DNA of 64,000 bases from Tretioscincus oriximinensis (Eukaryota; Chordata; Lepidosauria; Squamata; Gymnophthalmidae). Made by a program: the position numbers and the translations under genes. Below, in pieces: positions 22,700-33,030 of the stretch. Where the stretch lies: NCBI GenBank assembly GCA_022410635.1, contig JAJVDF010000780.1, positions 336,978-400,977 of the forward strand. Reading direction: 5' to 3'. Under the pieces are notes generated by a model that worked only from the letters and a program-made list of their open reading frames with translations, was not told the origin of the DNA and made no database searches. Position 1 is the stretch's first letter. Each line of letters begins with the position of its first letter.

Positions 22700-22972
22700 T
22701 GGGAACTCAGGCAAGGCCTTCCTGGTGGTTGCCTCAAGTCTATGGAATATTCTCCCCCTCCCCCAAGATGCATCAAGCACCATCATTGTGTTCTTTTTGA
22801 AGATCTTTGAAGACCTGGCCTTTGGTTGAAGAAATGCAATTTTTCTTCCCACCTTCAGATATGGTTTTGATACTGTTTTGATATGCTAATTTTGTTCTGT
22901 TTTTATTGTTGGCTGCCCTGAGACCTTCAGGAATAGAGTGGAGTATAATTATAAATAAATAAATAAAATTGA
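22700..22972 (+). repeat. L2-type LINE 3' end
   Basis: ATGGAATATTCTCCCC, GCATCAAGCACCATCA, GACCTGGCCTTTGGTTGAAG and CTGCCCTGAGACC lead into AATAAATAAATAAA, matching the 3' part of L2 at 35210-35450. Sequence from 22483 to 22700 may be a further, more diverged L2 part. Confidence 0.75.
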
Positions 22973-23929
22973 TCCTTTTAAAAAAACATGAATAAATAAT
23001 AAATCTCTTTGGTGACCATAAAATCTACACCCCAATGACTTCAAGTATGTGAAATTGTGGCTAATTTAATGTTTCTGGGTTTTGAATGCATCATGATTTG
23101 GTAGAGCTGGCTATTTCCTTTACTTGTCCTGAGAATTCTCTGCATGGAGTTGCAATATCTTAAGTGTGCAGCAACCCCATGCAACTAAGCAACGTCCTGA
23201 GTACATTCTCAACGAAGGATTTGTATTTGTTTAGAGACAATCAAGCCACTTTCAGTACAGATAGAAAGAGGGGAGACTNCTGTATACCCATTTGTTTATC
23301 TGTGCGGCTGAAATTCTTGGCACACATTGAATTAAGCAGCAATCAACCNCATCGCAAAGGATTTTTATGGACCATTATTCAACATTCATAATCCGTTATA
23401 CACACTGAAAGATTTCTCGCAAACTGTAGATGACGTTGTTAACATGTCTTTAGGCTGAACCACACCAGATAAGCATGTGTGAAAGAACTTGCATATTTGC
23501 ACATTCTTTTAAAACAGTTAAATTGGTTTAAATGATATTTTGAAATCTTTACATCTAGATATGAATTCTGCCCTAGATAAATGACTTTCCAGTTGTTTCT
23601 GAACAACTCTCCCAGCATTCCATAGAAGCTGAGTGTTGGGAGCTGCAATTCAAAAATGCCCATAATTCAGGAATGCAGTGGCAAAAAGATGATGAGATCC
23701 CTCAACTGCAGGATTTGGTAAGTAATTTGAGATTCTGTAAATACATTTGCTGATTTATTCATGGTTTTTAAAAGAAGTTAAGTCCATGGGCATTTTTTTG
23801 TAAAGTGAAGGGGAGTTAAATTGGCCACTGAAGATGACAATACACTGTGGAAGTTGAAATGGTATCTGGCCATCTGTTTCTTTTGAATAGGCTGTGCCTA
23901 TTGTGAAGAGAAGGTTATATAAGTTGCTT
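22973..23929. other. unassigned noncoding sequence
   Basis: A CTCCCAGCATTCCATAGA word near 23608 recalls the R3 core but is too short to assign. No gene. Confidence 0.35.
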
Positions 23930-24003
23930 TGATTCTCCATGGCTTGCGAAAAGGAGGGTATAAAATCCAACTTCTCCTCCTCTTCCTTCTTCTTCTTCCT
24001 GGT
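23930..24003 (+). repeat. probable SINE 3' tail
   Basis: GAGGGTATAAAATCCAACTT followed by a CTCCTCTTCCTTCTTCTTC run resembles the SINE 3' end GCGGGGTATAAGAACCCAGC plus TTC repeats. Confidence 0.5.
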
Positions 24004-25482
24004 CTAAACTTACTAACTTAGAACAAAGCAGATACACGAATTACCTCACCTGCAGAATTTCTACATTCTTTCTTTCCATCTGCTTTATAGTCCGTTTTAT
24101 CTTATTCAACATAAGAAGGATTTGATGTCCCCTAGATGTTTGATCAATTGTTCGTGTTGGATAGATGGGATGCTGAGATTTGTAGACCAAAATATCTGGA
24201 GAGGCTAAGCTGGAGTCCATGAATGATTTATAAAATTGTGGTTCTCCTAACATTCTACTTCCAGCCAATAGCAGGGCATCACGTCAATCCTGAAACATTT
24301 TATCTTAGTTCTATGTAATAAGGTTGACTTCCTTTACCATTATTTTAATTAGCTGCTTTGCAAAATAGAAATTAATAATTTGTTGAAAAAGTAGGCAAGC
24401 AAATCCTATATTTATGGAGCATTTAAGGAGCTTGAATCTTCTCCAGACCAGCAACTTCCACAATTGATTTTAGTGTGAAACTGAAGATCTTGAAAGAAAG
24501 TTGAAACCTTCTTCAGGGAAAGGGCAGAAGATAAGAAGAACTGCATGTGTAGGGTCTAATTAGGAAGTTTTTCATACTTTCCTTCATTGCATAGTTGCTA
24601 CATACCATTCTCAACAATTGGCTGGTTGAGAATGGCATTCCTTATCCTAGTTCAGAAGCAAAGGTTACATTCTAGCCTTTCTGTGTTCTACATAGCAGGT
24701 GTTATCTTCAATGTACCTAGATTAAAACATGTCACATGATATGCAGAACACAGAAAATCTAGAACATAGCCACAGTTCCTGCAGGAATGTTTCCACACCC
24801 AGGAATTGTAAAGCAAGTTAAAGATAAGCTTAGGAATGCTTTGGGAATGATTGGGGAATAGTGATTACCAATGCAAATTCTCTATTCCTGCTAATCCCTT
24901 GGACTATTCCTCAACTGAAGTACAAATTTGGCCTAGATATCAAACTGTCTTTCTTGGATCCTAGTACGTTATCAGTAATGGACTGTAAGAGGGGAAGGCT
25001 GCAGGTGTTTCATTTTATTTTTAACTAGAACCTGGAAATCTTACACATGATAGATAGCCTGAGTGCAGATAACACCAATTTGAACTGACGAAAATTGGAT
25101 GCCTGAGTACAAGCAAAGTCTATACATATCTTTCAGCCACAGAAGTAAAAATAAGCTTAGAGTCTGCAGCCCACCCTCGGTTTGGTTTCTTCATTACAGC
25201 ACCTAAAGTTCATTTAAGCTCAGTGGTGTCTGTGCTGCTTGGCAAGCATCCTCTAAAACACAAGTTCAAAGTAATTTAGTCGATGAAGATCTCAAACACT
25301 GAATGTGGGACATTCAGCACGTAAATCAGTCTTTCTTTTTTACTGCTTTATCATCACTATTGTTTACATGACTTAGGAGCAGGAGGTTTTGCTACAAATC
25401 AGGCAGAAATGTACCCGTGGCGGGGATCCATGTCTACCGTCTTCTATCTATCCAACGTAGAGTTGGACACTTCCTTGGGTAT
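24004..25482. other. 5' flank of the FSHR exon, unassigned
   Basis: No further exon or clear repeat seen. If the exon call is right this is upstream regulatory or intergenic sequence. Confidence 0.35.
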
Positions 25483-25488
25483 CACATG
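25483..25488 (+). promoter_or_regulatory. candidate E-box of the FSHR promoter
   Basis: CACATG lies 112 to 107 bp before the presumed ATG. Mammalian FSHR promoters are TATA-less and depend on an E-box (CACGTG) bound by USF at a similar distance from the start codon. The hexamer, spacing and following ATGACTTCC fit that arrangement, but a CANNTG hexamer is common by chance. Confidence 0.35.
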
Positions 25489-25594
25489 ATGACTTCCCAC
25501 TGCCCCTTAAGGCAGGGCTTCAGTAAAGGAAGAGAGGCAGACAGGAGGAGCTAATCCTTCAGTGGCTGAGGAAGAGGGCAATGTAGAAACAACC

Positions 25595-25758
25595 ATGTCT
25601 CTGTATTCCTCTGCCTTCTTCTGCCTCCTTCTTCTATTGGAAACTAGTTCAGGATGCCAACATCCTCTCTGCCAATGCTTGGACAGAATGGCTTTTATCT
25701 GCCAGGAGAACAAGGTGACATCTGTACCACAGGACATCCCTCGGAATGTCACTGGACT
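25595..25758 (+). CDS. FSHR: FSH receptor, first coding exon (partial)
   Basis: This exon encodes the start of a leucine-rich-repeat G-protein-coupled receptor for follicle-stimulating hormone, acting at the plasma membrane of Sertoli and granulosa cells. The 54 complete codons give a hydrophobic signal peptide (residues 1 to about 19, FFCLLLLL core), then the N-terminal cysteine cap with Cys21, Cys26, Cys28 and Cys36 in the pattern GCxxxxCxC...CQExKVT, then [12 protein letters not shown] leading into the first repeat. The pattern is that of FSHR rather than TSHR or LHCGR. The ATG has A at -3. The exon ends GGACT|GTGAGT after two bases of a codon; phase-2 introns are usual in this family. Asn51-Val-Thr is a potential N-glycosylation site. 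The remaining exons lie outside the window or were not found; the receptor is normally near 690 residues. Confidence 0.8.
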
Positions 25759-25764
25759 GTGAGT
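25759..25764 (+). other. splice donor of FSHR exon 1
   Basis: GTGAGT, a near-consensus donor. In-frame read-through would hit TGA at 25760-25762 immediately, supporting the boundary. Intron 1 then runs at least to the window end unless a 70-bp exon 2 was missed. Confidence 0.75.
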
Positions 25765-26684
25765 AAAAGAGACAAATTTTTTGCAAAGTTTCATAGTAAT
25801 TCTTGCTTTTGCCTTTTGAGACTTTTTCTTCATTTGAGAAGGTTGATTGATCACACTTGGAACAAGTCTGGAGAGAAATAGCCAACCCTTCTAGGACCAT
25901 CACTGATTTGTTCAACTTCTTTCTAGATGCCTTTATAGTCCTTGATAAGCTACCTCGGACAAAGTTTTAAGCTCTGTTTACCTTGGCAGTGGGTGTTGCT
26001 GAAGCAATTTAGGATATTAAGTGTTTTGCATCTATTTTCTCTTGAAAAGGTTCTTCTGTAAGCACAGCTGAAATGGACGGATCACCTTTTGTTGGCTAGA
26101 GTGCTTTTATGGGGTGTACCCATGATAATATGCAGCTCCTCATTTCAAAATTCCGTTCAAATAATTTTGTTCTACTACTACTACTTTACCAGAAGCGGCT
26201 GGTGGTTCACATTATGTATTAACACACAGTATTTTGTGGAAGTTTTGCAAAAGCAGAGCAGGGTGGGAGAGCTCTAGATAAATTCAAAGCAAGCAAGCAG
26301 TCCTTATGGAGTAAAACAGAATGAGAACAGCTAATGAGAATAAATGAAGACAGCTCAGTGTTAGATTAATCAATTATAAGATAGTTTCTTGAATTCCTCA
26401 TTTATTTCTCACAGACTCAAATGACACAGCTGGTGTTCTTTATCTGATTGCTGAAGCTCTGTAAGATTACCCGCAATATTTAACCAAGACAATGTGGTGG
26501 GAGTTTCTTTCTTCTGAAATACATATTGCCTTCCTTTTCAAAGTGGGTACATATAATTCAAAGTATAAATAAACACATCTTGACACTGGTGCTAAGCAAA
26601 GTCCAGTTTAACGTGAGACTTTTCTGCACTGAGCCTGGGGGGAATGGATCTCAGAATAAAACTTGGACATTCAAGTCTGTCAAT
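25765..26684. other. presumed FSHR intron 1, unassigned part
   Basis: No exon or repeat recognised. Confidence 0.4.
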
Positions 26685-27606
26685 TTACTACTAAGTCCAA
26701 TTCAAGGTATTGACTTTAACTTATGAGGCCCTAAAGAACTTGGACCCCAAATAACTAAAGGGACAACTTCACCCTTGTCCGTGCCTTAAGATCTGCAGAG
26801 GAGGCCAAGTTCCTACAAGGGGAATAAAACAGGATCCAAAGCTGTCTGGATCCAAACTGGCCGCAAGCATTTTCCATATAATCCAAGTGCAAAATGCACT
26901 GGCCGTGCTCAGTTGGACTGCAATGCGTTTTCTGAGTGGAGTTCGCTCAGAAAACCATTACAGGTGCAATTTAACACAATTCGTGTTATGTGTACTCTGG
27001 CAACGATTTTGCTGTGACTTCTAATGTAGCTCTGACCAAACAGCTGGAGGTCCAGTCTCCGGGGTCTTTTGAGAAGGGTAAAAGAACCCGCAAAGGCTGC
27101 TGTGCAGGGCAGCAAATATCCTGCTTTTCCCCTCATCTCTTTTTTCCTGTAGCCAATTGGAACGCTGTGAATAGCTGACCGGACCTCCAGCTGTTCAGGC
27201 AGAGCTCCATCGGAGCTTACTGCAGTGTTGTGAGTGTGTGTTAAAATGGGGCTGGAGACAGCACAAAACAGAAAAGGGAATCCATATTTCACTTCACTGC
27301 TTTCTGCCCCTGTTTTTCCCCTCGTGAGAACTCAGCCTCAGTAGACAAGAGGGTGGGGATTTGTTGCAGGGCCTTCTCACTGGCGGTCCCCACTATGGAA
27401 CAGTTTCCCCCTTGAGGTTTATTGACCACCATCACTGTATTCATTCAAAAAAGTCTCTAAAGATTCACTTCCTTAACCTGGCCCTTGGCTGAAAAAACAG
27501 CTCTCCCTTCCCCCACTTCCAGGCATTGTTGTTTTAATGTTAATTCTGTATCATGTTTATATTGGTAGCTTTGGTTATAGGTTAAAAGTGCAAATAAATT
27601 ACTAAT
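26685..27606 (+). repeat. L2-type LINE 3' part, interrupted
   Basis: 26685-26835 (CAATTTACTACTAAGTCCAA, AAGATCTGCAGAGGAGGCC) and 27333-27606 (AGGGCCTTCTCACTGGC, CTTAACCTGGCCCTTGGCTG, tail AAATAAATTA) follow the order of L2 at 35020-35450. Element R4 interrupts them. Confidence 0.7.
26845..27332. mobile_element. uncharacterised repeat R4, copy 1, inside L2
   Basis: It shares with 51775-52410: CCAAGTGCAAAATGCACTGG-like, TGCGTTTTCTGAG..GTTCGCTCAGAAAACCAT, AACACAATTCGTGTTA, TCTGGCAACGATTTTG and a final GAGAACTCAGCC. TTTTCTGAG and CTCAGAAAA form a local hairpin (26928-26957). It interrupts an L2, so it is mobile or was when it inserted. No coding frame and no resolved target duplication. Confidence 0.55.
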
Positions 27607-28039
27607 TTGGGAAATTTCCACCTGAGCCATTTTTGGAGATAGCTCTCAGAATAAGGCTTAGCTATTCACATGTCAGTGTAGATTATGGCAGGCTTCTATT
27701 TTGAGAGTGAACCCAGATCAAAGTTCAGTGAGGAAAGGGCTAAGGGATATTAAAGAATGCATACCAAGGATTTCCTTCTGGGTCCCTGATGGCCATTATG
27801 TTTTTCAGAAGGTACCAACAATTAGCAGGATGGTTTTGTGAGTCCATCAAGCATAATCCTTCAGCCCGCAAGTCATAATGTACCTTTACACATCAAAACT
27901 AGAGAATACATAAATGTGTTTTGGAAGTCCTATGCTTTGCTTTTTACTGTTCAAAACAAATTCATAGACAATATTTATTATTAAAAATCTGTCAATGAAG
28001 GCTCAATCCAGTGTGTGTCAACAGTGAAAAAAGAAAATT
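27607..28039. other. presumed intronic, unassigned
   Basis: Nothing recognised. Confidence 0.35.
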
Positions 28040-28524
28040 CAGTGTTGTGGGTAATTAGAAAGGGGAATCGAAAATAGGTTTAGCAAGTGTCATTTTGCCT
28101 CTTTATAAATCAATGGTGAAACCACATTTGGAATACTGTACAATTCTGGTCACACACAGTTGTGGAGAAGGTGCAGAAAAAGAACACCAGACCACAAGAA
28201 TTATCAAGAGGCTGGAACATCTCTCTTACAAAATCAGACTGCAAACATCTAGGCCGCTTCAGCCTTGAAAGTGGTATTTAAGAGACGATCTGATCGAAGT
28301 ATATAAAATTATGCATGGAATGAAGAGGAAAAAAAAACACTTTTTTCTATCACACAACACTAGGACTATTTGAAGTCAATGGCCAGAAGAGTTAAGGCTG
28401 ACAAGGGAAAGTATTTATTTAATCTAGAGTGTCATTGGTCTATGGCATTCACTTCTAGAAGAGATGGTTTTTTTTTGGGTAAAAAAAAGATAGGATTAGA
28501 TAATTTTTTTTAAGAAAAAAAATA

Positions 28525-28831
28525 TCAGTAGCCAGTGCTTTTTTTTCCAGAAAAAAAGNNNNNNNNNNNNNNNNNNNNNNNNNNNNNNNNNNNNNNNNNN
28601 NNNNNNNNNNNNNNNNNNNNNNNNNNNNNNNNNNNNNNNNNNNNNNNNNNNNNNNNNNNNNNNNNNNNNNNNNNNNNNNNNNNNNNNNNNNNNNNNNNNN
28701 NNNNNNNNNNNNNNNNNNNNNNNNNNNNNNNNNNNNNNNNNNNNNNNNNNNNNNNNNNNNNNNNNNNNNNNNNNNNNNNNNNNNNNNNGAGTACCGGCGC
28801 GTCCCGTCACAAAAAAAGCCCTGTCAGTAGC
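28525..28831 (+). mobile_element. G+C-rich hAT-like MITE, copy 2 (over assembly gap)
   Basis: The element is 28533-28823, with CAGTGCTTTTTTTT on the left and AAAAAAAGCCCTG on the right. It is flanked by a perfect 8-bp duplication TCAGTAGC (28525-28532, 28824-28831). The interior is an unresolved run (28559-28788), probably because the G+C-rich core did not sequence. The readable right flank GAGTACCGGCGCGTCCCG matches copy 1. It interrupts a CR1. Confidence 0.85.
28559..28788. other. assembly gap, 230 unresolved bases
   Basis: A run of N. Its true size and content are unknown. Confidence 1.
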
Positions 28832-29000
28832 TATTAGAATGGAAAAACAGGCTTCGTGAAATACTGTTTGCAGGTGAGTGGTTTTCTGCCTTCTGCTTGA
28901 GACTGTTCAGGTGCAGCTGGGAGGGCCACTGTGTGAGGCAGAATGCTGGACTGGATGTTCTGTGGCCCTATTCACTGGGGTTTATCTTATGTTCTCTTAT

Positions 29001-29296
29001 GAAAAGTTTCTTTCCTAAAAGAAATACATTTTCTTAAACTGGATACGTTTCAAATAATATCCCAGGTTAAAGATTTGACATCTATATGCTAGTATATACT
29101 ATGACAAGCCTTAGGCCTCATTTTGGGACTCTCTGCACTGCAATCGCTAAAAAAAAATTGCTTGAATGAATTTAATCATTATTGGAAGTTGATACAACTC
29201 TTTTATGGTTTCATTTTACATCCTTTTCTTTTATCATCATTATTAACATTCTTATTATTGATGAAATGTTCATGCTGTGGGTTTTCCATCTTCAGT
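29001..29296. other. presumed intronic, unassigned
   Basis: Nothing recognised. Confidence 0.3.
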
Positions 29297-29905
29297 ACCA
29301 GAAGAAGAAGCTGGCATTTATACCTCTCTCTCAGTGTACAGAGTATACAGTGTAGCACGGATAGCTCGGTCGCTAAGGAATCCGTCTCTCAGCTGGGAGA
29401 TGGGGTTTTGAAGCCCTGTGTCAGATGTGGGGAGGGATGAGCACCTTCCACTAGACTGTAGCTCTAGCCAACACAGCTATTCGAAAGCAAGAATTGCAAG
29501 AAACTGCAACTGAATGCAAGTAGATACATGGGAACCACCATAGCCTGGTGGGGAAGATAGAATGGAAGCCTTCGAGCAAAAATACTCTTGTAAGCCGCTT
29601 TGAGTCCCTTTGAAAGGTGAGAAAAGCGGGGTATAAGAACCCAGCTCTTCTTCTTCTTACAGGGTTAATTTTCTCCCGAAGGTTTACATCTATTCTANCT
29701 TTCCCACCAGATTAAAGGTTGTACTCATTAATCTACTTAAAATGCAAATTGCAAATCTACTTTCTTTCGAATAGCGGAGTTGACTAGAGCTGAGGCCAGT
29801 ATAGGGCGTTCAATCCTCTCCATAGCTGACACAGGGCTTTGAGAACAGATCTCTAGCATGAAAGACTGACTTAACACCTGAGCCATTTTGACAGCTTGGA
29901 TATTA
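29297..29905 (-). repeat. old tRNA-SINE interrupted by a younger one
   Basis: 29297-29345 (AGAAGAAGAAGCTGGCATTT) is the inverted 3' end, and 29662-29905 continues the body and head in inverted order (TCTTTCGAATAGCGGAGTTG, AACACCTGAGCCATTT). The copy is much more diverged than the + strand SINE lying inside it. Confidence 0.65.
29351..29660 (+). repeat. tRNA-derived SINE, nearly full length
   Basis: The head GCACGGATAGCTCGGTCGCT (A-box-like) and GGGGTTTTGAAGCCC (B-box-like) mark a tRNA-derived pol III promoter. The body runs through CTATTCGAAAGCAAGAATTG and AACCACCATAGCC to the end GTCCCTTTGAAAGGTGAG, GCGGGGTATAAGAACCC and TTCTTCTTCTT. It is inserted in an older inverted SINE of the same type. 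Confidence 0.85.
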
Positions 29906-29965
29906 TTTATCAAGATTTAGGCACTTTCTGTACTAGCTCTTATTCTGTATTATATTCACTGTTTT

Positions 29966-30100
29966 GTGAACATAAGGAGGAGCCCTGCTGAATGGGGCCA
30001 GAGCCCATCCTGTCCATCATACTGTCTTACACAGTGGCCCACCAATTGCACTTGGGCAGTCTGAAGAAAGCAAATCTTCACCTGTTCTTGATCAGTGAAG
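29966..30100 (-). repeat. CR1-type LINE 3' end, inverted fragment
   Basis: GAACATAAGGAGGAGCCCTG, CTTACACAGTGGCCCACCA and GGGCAGTCTGAAGAAAGCAA match the inverted CR1 3' UTR seen at 31384 and 38399. Confidence 0.85.
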
Positions 30101-30112
30101 AAAGGCCTCAGA

Positions 30113-30295
30113 ATGACTGTAGCTCAGTATTAGAGCAAACTGACTAGAAAACAAATGGTTTGACTCCTACCATCTTCCCAGAAATNGGCAATGACAAACT
30201 ACTTTTATATTTCTAATAAGAAAACCACATAGGGATGTCTGTGTAGTCAGTCAGGAATCAGCCATGACTTCATGATACCCAACAACAGACAAATG
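30113..30295 (+). repeat. second type of tRNA-derived SINE
   Basis: CTGTAGCTCAGTATTAGAGC (A-box-like) and GGTTTGACTCC (B-box-like) head a body with GGCAATGACAAACTACTT, AAGAAAACCACATAGGG and GCCATGACTTCATGATACCC. This layout recalls Sauria/Bov-B-type SINEs, but I cannot confirm the family. Confidence 0.55.
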
Positions 30296-31383
30296 AGGAG
30301 GGGAAAATAGGTCTGGAAAATGTCTGGGTTTGGCCCTGGACACACCAAGAGAGATTTGCTCCTCCAGTGACAGACGTGGGTAAAAATTAGATGAATGACT
30401 TCAGCTCGGAGTTGATTTTCTGGACATGTCAGCTACACATTTGTCTTTCTTCTTCATACGTACATTCCAGCCGTTTTCTCTAAGGAGACATAGCAGACCG
30501 AAGTGGTAAAGTCTAAATATTTCTTATCAAGTTTGTCCTTGGGTGATAGTGTTAAGAGGCTGTGTAGCTGTTATCACTCATGTTGTTGGTCTAGCAAACA
30601 CATTAAACTCTGCCAGCGTTGATGCTTCTTCATTTAATGGCCATGGCAGACTGTGATGTCTGTTTTACACTGCATTTTACCACTAGAGCTATGTTTCCCT
30701 CAGTCTCGCTATTATAGTGTGAAAACAACCATGTCTGGATGCAATCCATAGCCTTCTTATTACACATCCTACTTGTGTTCCTTGCATTCCTTCCAACAGG
30801 AAAGCAGATGGACAGCATAGATGTGTTCTTTCTTCCATTCTCTTTGTCTAGGAGTCTGTGAGAACCATCTGATATATTCACTATTTTTCTTGATGTTTGT
30901 CCCTCCCTCAGACATCGTGCTGAAGGAGGACTCACAAATACACTTTGCATTTTGACTTGAGACTTAATCTGTTTTATGATCTAGAAATTAAACTGAACCA
31001 TCACTGCCCTGACCTCCGAAGAAATGTCAGAACCACCATAATTTTGGGGCATCTACTGAGATGCTTTTCCTATAAAGGGAATGCCCGCATTTGTAGTGAT
31101 TTACAAAATTTCGGTATTGGCACATCTTCACATTCTTTTTTGGGTAACGTTTGTTCCTCTCATCTGTTCCTCTCATCTGTTCCTGCATGAAACTAATCAC
31201 TCAACGTTCCAAAATTGGAAGAAAGGCAGATGGGAGAAAGAAGAACATAAAAAGTGGCCATTAATCAGCTTCTAATAGGCAAAGACTATATGCCAAAATA
31301 TTTGCTAGTGGGTGGAGGATCTTGAATATTTTTCATTTCTAACCCAGTACTTTTTCTAAAAAGCAGAAAATCCACGACAGATA
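30296..31383. other. presumed intronic, unassigned
   Basis: A 106-codon frame (minus, 30630-30950) has no features of a known protein. Nothing else recognised. Confidence 0.4.
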
Positions 31384-31955
31384 GGAACATAAGAACATAA
31401 GAGGAGCCTTGCTGAATCGGGCCAGAGCCCATCTAGTCCAGCTTTCTGTCCTACACAGTGGCCCATCAGTTGCATTCAGACAGTCTCAAGCAGAAGAAGG
31501 CAAAACCCTCATTTGCTTTTGTCTCCTTTGTAAATTGTATTTCAAGAATACTTTCTGTTTTTCCATCCTAATAGCCATTGATACACGTCTTCCATGAATT
31601 TATCTAACCCTATTTTGAAGCTATCCAAGCTGCTAGCTACCACTACATCTTCCAAAAGTGAATTCCACAGACTAATGACCATCTGTCTGAAAAAAAATAT
31701 TTCCTTTGTGTGTCCTAACTATTCTACCCATCAGTTTCAAGGAGTGCCCTCTAGCCCGTGTTATGTGATAAAGAAAATATTTTTCCTTTATTTACCTTAC
31801 CCATCCCATGAATGATTTTATATACCTCAATTAGATCACCTCTTAACCACCGTATTTGGAGGCTGAAAAGGCCTAAACATTGCAGCATGATTTCATAAGG
31901 AAGATGTTCCAGTTCCTTGATCATTATTGTGACCTTTTTTTTACCACAACCACCC
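31384..31955 (-). repeat. CR1-type LINE 3' part, inverted
   Basis: It begins with the reversed terminal repeats GAACATAAGAACATAAGA and continues through GGGCCAGAGCCCATCTAGTC into ORF2 (TAGATCACCTCTTAACC). Diverged, with no intact frame. Confidence 0.9.
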
Positions 31956-32771
31956 ATATATCACAGGGATCTCTATGAACATTCTGCTTTAAAGGTGAAC
32001 AAAATTTGTTTTAGTTATTTTTAATCTCTCTCCTTTCCACTTAGCAGCTCAGAGCATCAGACACAGGACTGAGCTAACTCCAGATGCATGGCAAAACCTG
32101 CAATTATGTCAGTACCATCTTGGGAATGCCAGATATAAACCATTCCCAATATAGTCCCATTAAAGTTGTTCAAAATTCCATAATATCAGTATTACAGCAA
32201 ATACAGCAATGTATCTGAGTTTTCTGTAATAGTAATACCTTGCCATCTGTTGGCAGTGTTTACAATGGAGTTAATTATGGATCCAAAGCAAACAAGTGTA
32301 TGAAAAACAACAAAAAGAAATTGGGCAGTTGCATGACTGGTTTTAAAAAAAAACATTGAGCCATAATGAATCCACCTGGCAGTTGCAAGGTAAATTTGCT
32401 TAATTCTTGCATTGTCCCCCTTCATAAATCTTTGTTAGAGAAACTATGCCAAGAAAAAAAAAGCATGAATGCAGACTTCATTAACGTGGACTAACACCAA
32501 ACTAGTTTAGGGGACTCTTAGCGCAGATCTGTTCTGGATTAGCACTAGTCCCATGCAGACAACCCGGATTAAACTGGATTAGTAAAGTTATACATAAAGT
32601 ATCTTTGATCTTGCTAATTCTAAGGGTGGTACTATAGTGGCCTATCAATTCATCTTCACCATCCTGAGACTTCAATCCATAATTTGCAGCTCAGTTTTAC
32701 CCATTTGTTTGTTAAATTGAAATTTGCAAATAAAACAGAATATCTAAAAGCCTTCTTCAGCTACCAATTGG
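31956..32771. other. presumed intronic, unassigned
   Basis: Nothing recognised. Confidence 0.35.
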
Positions 32772-33030
32772 GGAGGGTCATGGGTCTACGAAATTTACTT
32801 CCAGAAGAGCTAGTGGTAGCCTGGATAGCTTCAATAGGATTAGATAAATTGAGGGAAGTCAGGCAGTATTCCTGAAGTACTATTTGTAGGGAGTCAAGAA
32901 CAAGTGGAGTTTTGCCTTCTTCTACTTGAGACTGCCTAATGCGTTTGGTGGGTCACTGTGTGAGATTGGTGGACCAGATGATCTCTGGCCTCATTCAGCT
33001 AGGCTCCTCATGTTCTCTTATGTTCTTAAA
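32772..33030 (+). repeat. CR1-type LINE 3' end
   Basis: GGGTCTACGAAATTTACTTC, TTTGTAGGGAGTCAAGAACA and CTCATGTTCTCTTATGTTC correspond to the 3' end of CR1. Old copy. Confidence 0.85.

Larger units (their letters stand above)
28040..29000 (+). repeat. CR1-type LINE fragment, split by the hAT-like insertion
   Basis: 28040-28524 carries late ORF2 (GAATCGAAAATAGG, TGGTGAAACCACATTTGGAA, GAACATCTCTCTTACAAAAT). 28832-29000 resumes with the 3' UTR (GAGACTGTTCAGGTGCAGCT, TCTTATGTTCTCTTATG). Frame breaks are many, so no product is made. Confidence 0.85.

Noticed and set aside
28496..28837. 100-codon frames spanning the gap
   Set aside because: They consist almost entirely of unresolved bases.
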